From Anaerolineae bacterium (GTDB lineage: Bacteria > Chloroflexota > Anaerolineae > Promineifilales > Promineifilaceae), in assembly GCA_028284105.1 (NCBI GenBank), contig JANQSK010001133.1, forward strand, positions 1 through 11,840: 11,840 nt of DNA, in the 5' to 3' direction. This document shows, piece after piece, positions 6,821 through 11,840 of the stretch; position 1 is the stretch's first letter, and the number at the start of each line of letters is the position of its first letter. The position numbers and the translations under genes are program-made. Under the pieces are notes generated by a model. It made no database searches. It was given only the letters and a program-made list of their open reading frames with translations, and was not told the DNA's origin.

Positions 6821-8083
6821 ATGACACCAAAGCAAAAATTAGAGGCTCATTCATCTGAATTTCGTAAAGAGATTTTCTCGTTTTCTGAGAAGATTCATTT
6901 TGCCGTGGGATATGGTGCCTCTAATGCGACGTTGATTGAAGCAGACAATAGTCTCATTATTGTTGATACACTTGAGAGCACCTCAGCTGCCAAAGAGTTG
7001 CTGGTTGATTTCCGCAAAATTAGCAACAAGCCCATCAACACCATCATTTATACGCACAGTCATCGGGATCATGTAAGTGGTGCCACTGTTTTTGCTGGGA
7101 AAAATAATCCAACTATTATTGCACGCCCAGCACAAACCAATATGCTCGGTGCCAAAGAAGTAGCTGATATTAGCGTGGCACGGGCAAGGCGGCAGTTTGC
7201 TATCAATGAACCAGAATGGGTGCGAATTAACTTAGGGATTGGCCCAGCGGAACGGCCGTTAACTGGGCTTGGGGCTGGCATTTTGCCAGCAACTCAACTT
7301 GTTACCGGTGAACGTGAAAAGCACCTTATCGATGGCATAGAAGTTGAGCTTGTCGCAGCCCCAGGCGAAACGGCCGATACGATGCTTGTTTGGTTACCTA
7401 AAAAGCGCATCCTGATCGGTGCAGATAACTATTACAAATCATTCCCCAATCTTTACCCCGTTCGTGGCAGTGTTTATCGTGATGTAGCCAAATGGGTCGA
7501 AAGCTTAGACATCATGCGGGAATTTGAGGCGGATGTGTTATTACCTGGTCATACACGCCCCGTGACCGGTTCCAAAACTATCCAGTCCGTTTTAAAAGAT
7601 TATCGTGATGGCATTGCGCATATCCTAGACACAACACTGTTAGGCATGAACCAAGGGTTAACAACTGATCAACTCGCAGAAGTGGTGACTCTCCCTCCCC
7701 ATTTAGCTGATAAACCGTATTTGCAAGAATATTATGGCTCAGTCGCTTGGTCCGTCAGAGCTATCTTTACAGGATACTTGGGCTGGTTTGATGGGAACCC
7801 GACTAATCTCTTCCCGCTTCCTGCCAGAGAAGAAGCCAAGAAAATGGCTGAGCTTGTTGGTGGCGAAGAGAAGCTACTCGATGCAGTAAAAACGGCCGTT
7901 TCTAAGAAAGAATATCAGTGGGCGTTGCAGCTTGCAGATCATCTGCTGGCCTTGGAAGTACACCTCGACCAAGCTAGAAAATTAAAATGTACCGCACTTA
8001 AAGCATTGGCCGATCAACAGATCAATGCCACAGCGCGGAATTACTACCTCTCCTACGCCCACGAACTGTGCGGCGAGCTCTAA
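6821..8083 (+). CDS. Compact alkylsulfatase-type metallo-beta-lactamase-fold hydrolase
   Basis: 420 aa. The family (SdsA1/YjcS) cleaves primary or secondary alkyl sulfates to alcohol and sulfate with two zinc ions. Metal ligands are visible: THSHRDH (H79, H81, D83, H84), E182 in APGETAD, D201 in GADNYY and H243 in LPGHTRP. YLGWFDGNP at 318-326 is the alkylsulfatase hallmark that begins the dimerisation region. SdsA1 is about 650 aa with an SCP2-like C-terminal lipid-binding domain; this protein ends within or just after the dimerisation helices. D201 replaces the Glu that I recall at that position in SdsA1. No signal peptide is visible, and no clear Shine-Dalgarno precedes the ATG. It may be co-transcribed with the arylsulfotransferase gene. 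Two ACGGCCGT copies lie inside. Confidence 0.87.
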   Translation: MTPKQKLEAHSSEFRKEIFSFSEKIHFAVGYGASNATLIEADNSLIIVDTLESTSAAKELLVDFRKISNKPINTIIYTHSHRDHVSGATVFAGKNNPTIIARPAQTNMLGAKEVADISVARARRQFAINEPEWVRINLGIGPAERPLTGLGAGILPATQLVTGEREKHLIDGIEVELVAAPGETADTMLVWLPKKRILIGADNYYKSFPNLYPVRGSVYRDVAKWVESLDIMREFEADVLLPGHTRPVTGSKTIQSVLKDYRDGIAHILDTTLLGMNQGLTTDQLAEVVTLPPHLADKPYLQEYYGSVAWSVRAIFTGYLGWFDGNPTNLFPLPAREEAKKMAELVGGEEKLLDAVKTAVSKKEYQWALQLADHLLALEVHLDQARKLKCTALKALADQQINATARNYYLSYAHELCGEL

Positions 8084-8233
8084 AAAGCCACATTCTTCCA
8101 GCAATCTAATATTGATTACTCTGCGACTAGGTTGTTTTCAAAAATTACAAACTGGAAGTTCATGAATTTATACATAAAACCCCTAAATTCCCTAAATTCT
8201 TGATTTAAATATTCTTTTGTAACACTGTTTTGG
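8084..8233. other. Convergent intergenic region with half copy of an extragenic repeat
   Basis: This 150-nt AT-rich gap lies between the convergent alkylsulfatase and crotonase genes. No gene or strong terminator hairpin is visible. Its right half carries the repeat described at 8181-8231. Confidence 0.6.
8181..8231 (-). repeat. Extragenic repeat, half copy (9-bp units plus TGTTACA end)
   Basis: CCCTAAATT occurs twice in tandem (8181-8189, 8190-8198) and is followed by an AT-rich stretch and TTTTGTAACA (8215-8224). The 40 bases 8185-8224 align without gaps to 11069-11108 at about 30 of 40 identities by hand count. Only one arm of the inverted repeat seen at 10996-11118 is present here. Confidence 0.6.
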
Positions 8234-9016
8234 TTATTTTCCCTTCCAAACGGGCTTCCGTTTTTCAGCAAACGCTCGAGCACCTTCAAGATTATCTTCA
8301 CTGCCATAAAGTTTATCAACGGTCGCAAATTGGCGTTTTGTGATGCGATTGAGGGCGTCTTGGAATTTCATATCTTCCGCTTCACGCACGACCTCTTTGA
8401 TAGCCGCTTGAACGAGCGGCGGCCCACTTTCCAAAAGACGCGCTAGCTCCCACGTTTTTTCAGCAAGTGTTTCAGGTGTTGTAATTTCACGAAGAAGCCC
8501 CCATCGATACGCCTCTTCCGCATCAATCCACCGACCGGTTAACAGCATATCCATCGCCACATGGTATGGAATGCGCTTTGGCAGTTTGATAGATGCAGCA
8601 TCAGCAACTGTACCTGAATTAATTTCTGGCAGGGCAAATGTGGCATTATCAGACGCTAAGATCAGATCGCAAGAGAGTGCTAACTCCAACCCACCCCCAC
8701 AACAGATGCCATTCACTGCGCATATAACAGGCTTATTGAGATTACCGAGCTCTTGTAAGCCACCAAAGCCACCAATGCCATAATCGCCATCCACAGCATC
8801 CCCATCGGCGGCAGCTTTTAAATCCCATCCAGGGCAAAAGAACTTTTCACCTTCAGCTCTCAAAATGGCTACACGCAATTCCGGATCATCTCTAAATTCC
8901 ATAAAGATGTTGCCCATGATACGGCTAGTGGCTAAATCAATGGCATTTGCTTTCGGTCGGTCAAGCGTTACTTCAAGAATATGGCCTTCTCGGCGGGTTT
9001 TAATTGGGTTTTCCAT
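8234..9016 (-). CDS. Crotonase-fold protein, carnitinyl-CoA dehydratase (CaiD)-like
   Basis: 260 aa. E. coli CaiD hydrates/dehydrates crotonobetainyl-CoA and carnitinyl-CoA in the cytoplasm. The resemblance runs end to end: LDRPKANAID, FRDDPELRVAI, GEKFFCPGWDLKAAA, NLNKPVICAVNG, FALPE and AFAEKRKPVWKG. The two acidic residues fall at E111 and E131, the same numbers as in CaiD. Two loops differ from the E. coli sequence as I remember it: NGICCGGG for NGYAFGGG at the oxyanion hole, and SGTVADAASI for LGIVPDSGGV after E131. No caiA/B/C genes are near, so the substrate may be another CoA ester. The start has GAGGA 5 nt upstream. It follows the split-barrel gene by 58 nt and is probably the last gene of that operon. 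Confidence 0.88.
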   Translation of the reverse strand: MENPIKTRREGHILEVTLDRPKANAIDLATSRIMGNIFMEFRDDPELRVAILRAEGEKFFCPGWDLKAAADGDAVDGDYGIGGFGGLQELGNLNKPVICAVNGICCGGGLELALSCDLILASDNATFALPEINSGTVADAASIKLPKRIPYHVAMDMLLTGRWIDAEEAYRWGLLREITTPETLAEKTWELARLLESGPPLVQAAIKEVVREAEDMKFQDALNRITKRQFATVDKLYGSEDNLEGARAFAEKRKPVWKGK

Positions 9017-9037
9017 AGTTTCCTCTTTTTTAGTCTT

Positions 9038-9053
9038 TCAGCCGGTCAGCTGG
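9038..9053 (+). repeat. Two tandem TCAGCnnn octamers in the 58-nt intergenic gap
   Basis: TCAGCCGG and TCAGCTGG lie back to back between the split-barrel and crotonase genes. The same TCAGCnnn pattern recurs in the other gap of this operon at 9525-9548. Confidence 0.35.
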
Positions 9054-9074
9054 TTCGCTAAAGGTTATAAGCCT

Positions 9075-9500
9075 TTATTTAAAATTTTGAGTCAGAATCT
9101 TTTGTGGCGCAAAAATAATTAACTCGGAGCTTTTATTTTCGAGTCGTTTAATATATTGCTCTCCCTCTTCTTGATTCGTGTGATAGTGGCGAATGATACG
9201 GCGGCGCATTTCTAATTGCTGTGGCTCACCTGCCGCAACGAGCTCTGCCAAACCGGTGGCCATGACAGTCCTTGTGTCAGAACGACCGCCATCGATACAA
9301 AGTGCTATTTGCGGATCACGCCGCAGGTTTTTATGCTTCACTGTCGTGGACGCAATGCTGATGTAAAAACGGCCGTTTTCATACAAATACCACACCGGGC
9401 TCAAATGCGGTGGCCCATCGATCGTATTGGTTCCCAAAATAGCATGACGCGGCGCCTGTAGGAACGCCTCAAGTTCAGCTTGACTTACATTTAGGTTCAT
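9075..9500 (-). CDS. PNPOx-like split-barrel FMN/F420-binding protein
   Basis: 141 aa. Proteins of this family are small dimers that bind FMN, F420 or heme and often have unknown substrates. Family features are the start (LEAFLQAPRHAILGTNTIDG), PPHLSPVWYLYENGRFYIS, TVKHKNLRRDP and VMATGLAELV. Length matches the short PPOX-class proteins of about 130-150 aa. A role as the missing flavin reductase for the HpaB-type enzyme is unlikely: HpaC-type reductases are longer and this has PNPOx rather than flavin-reductase landmarks. The ATG has AAGGAG 8 nt upstream. It sits between the FAD oxidoreductase (83 nt upstream) and the crotonase. An ACGGCCGT copy encodes NGR in ENGRFY. Confidence 0.83.
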   Translation of the reverse strand: MNLNVSQAELEAFLQAPRHAILGTNTIDGPPHLSPVWYLYENGRFYISIASTTVKHKNLRRDPQIALCIDGGRSDTRTVMATGLAELVAAGEPQQLEMRRRIIRHYHTNQEEGEQYIKRLENKSSELIIFAPQKILTQNFK

Positions 9501-9524
9501 CTGTTTCTCTCCTTAGGTAGCAGT

Positions 9525-9548
9525 TCAGCTTGTCAGCAAATCAGCTCA
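9525..9548 (+). repeat. Three tandem TCAGCnnn octamers
   Basis: TCAGCTTG, TCAGCAAA and TCAGCTCA follow each other with an exact 8-bp period in the 83-nt gap between the FAD oxidoreductase and split-barrel genes, just upstream of the AAGGAG site. Function unknown. Confidence 0.4.
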
Positions 9549-9583
9549 AAATAGACTGATATATTGGCTAAAATGCTGAAATG

Positions 9584-10942
9584 CTAAATTATGCGTACAC
9601 CTTGCCGCTTTAGTTCTTCTTGCACACAAGAAAGACTGACGTCAGCTGTGGTGGTGTTCTTTTTTATCGAAACGGCAGCAGCTACCCCTGCCCCTTGTCC
9701 AGCAACGGTGCAACACATCATGTTGCGCACCGAAGCATGGGAGATTTGATCACCCCCAATTGAGCGTCCCGCAACCAGCAGATTATCAATTTTACGAGGA
9801 ACGAGCGCCCCATATGGCACATGAAAATAGCGTCCTGTTGTAGGCAAAATGAGCAGGCCATAGCCATCGATAAATTCTGGGAATATACCAATCGCATCAT
9901 CGAATCGGGCTTGATTACGCACATCTTTTTCGGTGAGATTATAACGGCCGTTAATCTTGCGTGTATCTCGAATACCCAACGTCATCCCAAAATTACGAAG
10001 CCCAGCATTTTCAAAACCGGGTGCAAAATGATTGAGTGCTTTGATGGCCAGCATGGCTTGCCGTCGCCCTTCAATCTCTGCTCGGGTGAGATCAAACACA
10101 TCAGTTCCGTCATACCCGCCCATATGCACCATATTGAGGTAGGTTGCATCACCACGGTCGCTAATACCGCTCCACGTGCCGCCAATCGTTTTTAATCCCG
10201 GCGGAATCAAGCCTTTCTCGCGAGCTTGTTCAAAAGGCTCATCAAGATAAGGACTGAAAAGATCATCTTCTTTTCCATCTGTCGTGATAGCCCACTCTTT
10301 GCCCCAATCCATATAGCTCATCGGGTTTTCGTTCACGTAGTCCAAGAAGCGGGCCTTGTCTACGCCAGAACAGGAGAACATGACGGTGACGGCCATCATT
10401 TGTTCCTTGGGCGTTTTGACAACGGGTGCACCTGCCATTTTGGCAAGGTCCGCATCACCCGTCGCATCAATAACCCGTTTGGCAAGAACCGCAAATCGCC
10501 CCTCTTTGCTCTGGAACACAACACCCGTGATTTTGTCGTCCTCAATCAAGACATCAACGGCCGTTGCATGGAGTAACGGCCGTATGCCTTCTTCTTGCAC
10601 CCAATTGTCTGCTAAAACTTTGAAGAGCTCTGAATTAATGCCTTGGCTTGTAGACTGAGGTTCATCATAGCTGGCGTTTTGGGCCTTTGCGCGAGTCTCG
10701 AATTCAATACCAATCCCTTCAACGTCCACGGTTTCCGGGCGACGATACCAAGCAATCCCTTCGACCCCAACATGGGTTAAGTTACCGCCAAAACAACCGT
10801 ATCGCTCAACAAGCATTGTCTCAACCCCTGCACGCGCACAGCTAATTGCTGCAGAGAGCCCACCCGGACCGCTTCCAACCACCAATACATCAGTTTCTGC
10901 ATAGACAGGAACCGTTTGGGCAGGAATATTAATCGTCTTCAT
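9584..10942 (-). CDS. FAD-dependent oxidoreductase (FAD_oxidored/PF12831 type)
   Basis: 452 aa, soluble flavoprotein of unknown substrate. The N-terminal Rossmann fold has VVGSGPGGLSAA (G23, G25, G28) and acidic E47 in LVERYG for the FAD ribose. YGCFGGNLTHVG follows, a pattern usual in this family. Further landmarks are RVIDATGDADLAKMAGAP near residues 155-172, and a C-terminal FAD-binding stretch NLLVAGRSIGGDQISHASVRNM. I chose ATG at 10942 because GGAGG lies 10 nt upstream; an in-frame ATG 7 codons earlier would put that ribosome site inside the gene. It is the first gene of a probable operon with the split-barrel and crotonase genes. Three ACGGCCGT copies lie within it, two of them 19 bp apart. 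Confidence 0.87.
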   Translation of the reverse strand: MKTINIPAQTVPVYAETDVLVVGSGPGGLSAAISCARAGVETMLVERYGCFGGNLTHVGVEGIAWYRRPETVDVEGIGIEFETRAKAQNASYDEPQSTSQGINSELFKVLADNWVQEEGIRPLLHATAVDVLIEDDKITGVVFQSKEGRFAVLAKRVIDATGDADLAKMAGAPVVKTPKEQMMAVTVMFSCSGVDKARFLDYVNENPMSYMDWGKEWAITTDGKEDDLFSPYLDEPFEQAREKGLIPPGLKTIGGTWSGISDRGDATYLNMVHMGGYDGTDVFDLTRAEIEGRRQAMLAIKALNHFAPGFENAGLRNFGMTLGIRDTRKINGRYNLTEKDVRNQARFDDAIGIFPEFIDGYGLLILPTTGRYFHVPYGALVPRKIDNLLVAGRSIGGDQISHASVRNMMCCTVAGQGAGVAAAVSIKKNTTTADVSLSCVQEELKRQGVRII

Positions 10943-10995
10943 TGGAAAGTTGCCTCCATACATAATCTTGAAAAACTACATCATTGAATGAAAAA

Positions 10996-11118
10996 TTACA
11001 CTGTTACATAAGAACTTTAAAAAATCAGGAATTAAAGGGATTTAGGGAATTTTAAGCGTTAATTCCCTGAATTCCCTGAATCTCTGTTTTAAAAGGTTTT
11101 TTGTAACAAAGTAATCAG
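10996..11118. repeat. MITE/REP-like long imperfect inverted repeat
   Basis: The left arm (about 10996-11051) begins with ATTACACTGTTACA and ends in AGGGAATT; the right arm (about 11061-11118) begins with AATTCCCT and ends in TTTTTTGTAACAAAGTAAT. The loop is 9 nt (11052-11060). The inner 8 bp pair perfectly, the next ~19 positions pair at roughly two in three, and the outer TGTTACA ends pair again. The right arm has the 9-bp unit AATTCCCTG twice in tandem. No open reading frame is inside. Confidence 0.65.
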
Positions 11119-11158
11119 GCAACGAAAAAAAATGGTTTCAAAATGCCTTCTATGACCT

Positions 11159-11190
11159 CTTGAAATCGTTGATTCGTTCAACAAGTCAAG
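11159..11190. promoter_or_regulatory. Nested inverted repeats upstream of a TATAAT box
   Basis: CTTGA (11159) pairs with TCAAG (11186-11190), and inside it GTTGA (11168) pairs with TCAAC (11178-11182). The pair of dyads lies about 30 bp upstream of the -10 box at 11221, where an activator or repressor could bind. Short stems, so chance is possible. Confidence 0.3.
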
Positions 11191-11220
11191 AGTACTCCAA
11201 ACAGAATTTTCGTAAAAAGG

Positions 11221-11226
11221 TATAAT
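11221..11226 (+). promoter_or_regulatory. -10 box of the gene at 11251
   Basis: A perfect TATAAT lies 24 nt before the ATG at 11251, which leaves a short leader containing the GAGGTG ribosome site. The -35 position (about 11197-11203) is poor, so the promoter may be weak or need an activator. Confidence 0.55.
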
Positions 11227-11250
11227 AATGCAAGAAATCTGAGGTGCCGT

Positions 11251-11637
11251 ATGGATTCTACTGAAACGAATTGGGAATATTGTCGTATTAAATTGATCGT
11301 TGTGCATGATGGGAAGGGGCACAGCGACTATTCAGGCGCACCGCCCAACTACTGGTTTCAATTTGTGGCGTATGTCCAAACTGCGCGAAAAAGTTATGTG
11401 GCTGCACAATCCGAAAAAATCCCCTTCCCCAGTCAAGCAATACTGACAGCTGACCCTAAACCGGTACAAAGTCATCATCAAAACTTTTTATCAATGCTTC
11501 TATCAACACTGGAAAATGATGGCTGGGAATCACTTGGACAAAAGGGCGAAAGTTGGTGGGATATTGAGTTACGGCGACTTGAACAACCTCAACAATCATG
11601 GCTAGGTAAGGTCAAATCTCTTTTAAGCGTCAATTAA
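11251..11637 (+). CDS. Hypothetical protein, first of two tandem paralogues
   Basis: 128 aa, not recognised. It is a small soluble protein rich in Trp with no signal peptide, membrane segment or cysteine motif. Visible features are YWFQFVAYVQT, a segment YVAAQSEKIPF, then a helical region (HHQNFLSMLLSTLENDGWESL) here quoted as HHQNFLSMLL and LENDGWESL, and a WWDIELRR end followed by a basic tail. The ATG has GAGGTG 4 nt upstream and a TATAAT box further up. The gene 10 nt downstream is a clear paralogue (WFQFVA, Y[VI]AA[QR]S[ED]K[IV]PF). The LENDGWE and RRLE wording suggests a compact alpha/beta domain, but I can assign no function. Confidence 0.8.
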   Translation: MDSTETNWEYCRIKLIVVHDGKGHSDYSGAPPNYWFQFVAYVQTARKSYVAAQSEKIPFPSQAILTADPKPVQSHHQNFLSMLLSTLENDGWESLGQKGESWWDIELRRLEQPQQSWLGKVKSLLSVN

Positions 11638-11647
11638 GGGAATGATG

Positions 11648-11840
11648 ATGAATAAAACCGATGAACTTTGGGATACCTGTCAAATTGAGGCGCATCTCAT
11701 CAGAAATAGCCGAATTACCTCTAAGCATTCGAATGACTTGCCCGTCTTCTGGTTCCAGTTTGTTGCTGTTGCCTATTCTGAAAAAGATCGGTATATCGCT
11801 GCTCGCTCTGATAAAGTGCCGTTTATGGGAATGACGCGCA
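11648..11840 (+). CDS. Hypothetical protein, second tandem paralogue (partial)
   Basis: The first 64 residues of a gene cut by the window edge. Three ATGs occur in a row (11642, 11645, 11648); AAGGG at 11636-11640 is best spaced (7 nt) for the third. The product matches the preceding protein by eye over its whole visible length: LWDTCQIE against NWEYCRIK, FWFQFVAVAY against YWFQFVAYVQ, and YIAARSDKVPF against YVAAQSEKIPF. The two genes are 10 nt apart and probably co-transcribed. Function unknown. Confidence 0.78.
   Translation, partial: MNKTDELWDTCQIEAHLIRNSRITSKHSNDLPVFWFQFVAVAYSEKDRYIAARSDKVPFMGMTR

Larger units (their letters stand above)
336..10583. repeat. Iterated palindrome ACGGCCGT, 11 dispersed copies
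   Basis: Exact copies start at 336, 1564, 1826, 1845, 5434, 7252, 7892, 9369, 9944, 10557 and 10576; seven extend to AACGGCCGTT. All are inside genes, and they use all three codon phases: ACG-GCC-GT (Thr-Ala-Val; 336, 1826, 5434, 7892, 10557), CGG-CCG-T (Arg-Pro-Leu; 1845, 7252, 10576) and GGC-CGT (Gly-Arg; 1564, 9369, 9944). The only other CGGCCG in the window is flanked by G (near 4910). Confidence 0.85.
10943..11250. other. Divergent intergenic region of 308 nt
   Basis: It lies between the FAD oxidoreductase operon (-) and the gene at 11251 (+). It contains the long imperfect inverted repeat at 10996-11118, a nested inverted repeat at 11159-11190 and a TATAAT box at 11221. No small gene with a ribosome site was convincing. 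I found no clear promoter for the FAD oxidoreductase gene. Confidence 0.6.

Noticed and set aside
9075..9500. Split-barrel protein as the flavin reductase partner (HpaC) of the HpaB-type enzyme
   Set aside because: It is shorter than HpaC-type reductases, has PNPOx-type landmarks and lies in another operon.
1826..10583. Two pairs of ACGGCCGT with identical 19-bp spacing (1826/1845 and 10557/10576)
   Set aside because: Striking, but only two pairs exist, in the same phase arrangement (Arg-Pro-Leu then Thr-Ala-Val); chance cannot be excluded from this window.
10943..10963. Upstream ATG at 10963 for the FAD oxidoreductase
   Set aside because: The GGAGG ribosome site would fall inside the coding sequence; ATG 10942 fits it.
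1..11840. tRNA, rRNA, CRISPR array, transposase or integrase genes
   Set aside because: None seen on either strand.

Overview
The window comes from a bacterium, probably Gram-negative, with GC in the mid-40s percent by eye. It shows normal Shine-Dalgarno sites and sigma70-type promoters. It holds no rRNA, tRNA, transposase or CRISPR, so I cannot name a taxon. The gene content suggests a marine, sediment or host-associated organism that handles organohalogens and sulfate esters: a reductive dehalogenase, an HpaB-type phenol hydroxylase, three kinds of sulfate-ester enzyme and a peptide-type ABC transporter.

Layout. Positions 1-449 carry the end of an oligopeptide/dipeptide ABC ATPase (+), closed by a strong hairpin at 457-499. 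Positions 508-4955 (-) form a tight operon transcribed from right to left: a stand-alone reductive dehalogenase (rdhA-like), an HpaB-type FADH2-dependent phenol hydroxylase and a Cys-type sulfatase. The intergenic gaps are only 11 and 9 nt. Divergent from it lies a MarR-family regulator (5053-5523, +). The space between holds a perfect palindrome with core TTGACTAGTCAA sitting on a near-consensus promoter for the dehalogenase operon. Next on the + strand are an arylsulfotransferase-like protein (5661-6743) and a compact alkylsulfatase-type metallo-beta-lactamase (6821-8083). After a convergent gap comes a second minus-strand group: an FAD-dependent oxidoreductase (9584-10942), a small PNPOx-like split-barrel protein (9075-9500) and a CaiD-like crotonase (8234-9016). 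The right end has two tandem paralogous genes of unknown function on the + strand; the second is cut by the window edge.

How the genes may work together (inference). The MarR protein probably senses a phenolic or halogenated ligand and represses the rdhA-hpaB-sulfatase operon. The sulfatase, arylsulfotransferase and alkylsulfatase would remove or relay sulfate groups, the dehalogenase would remove halogen and the hydroxylase would hydroxylate the freed phenol. That is a plausible pathway for halogenated, sulfated phenols such as marine bromophenol sulfates. I know of no characterised cluster with this combination.

Two DNA-level patterns cut across the genes. First, the palindrome ACGGCCGT occurs 11 times, in all three reading frames of unrelated genes, which looks like a highly iterated palindrome (HIP-like). 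Second, an extragenic repeat with TGTTACA ends and 9-bp AATTCCCTR units is present as a long inverted repeat at about 10996-11118 and as a half copy at about 8181-8231.
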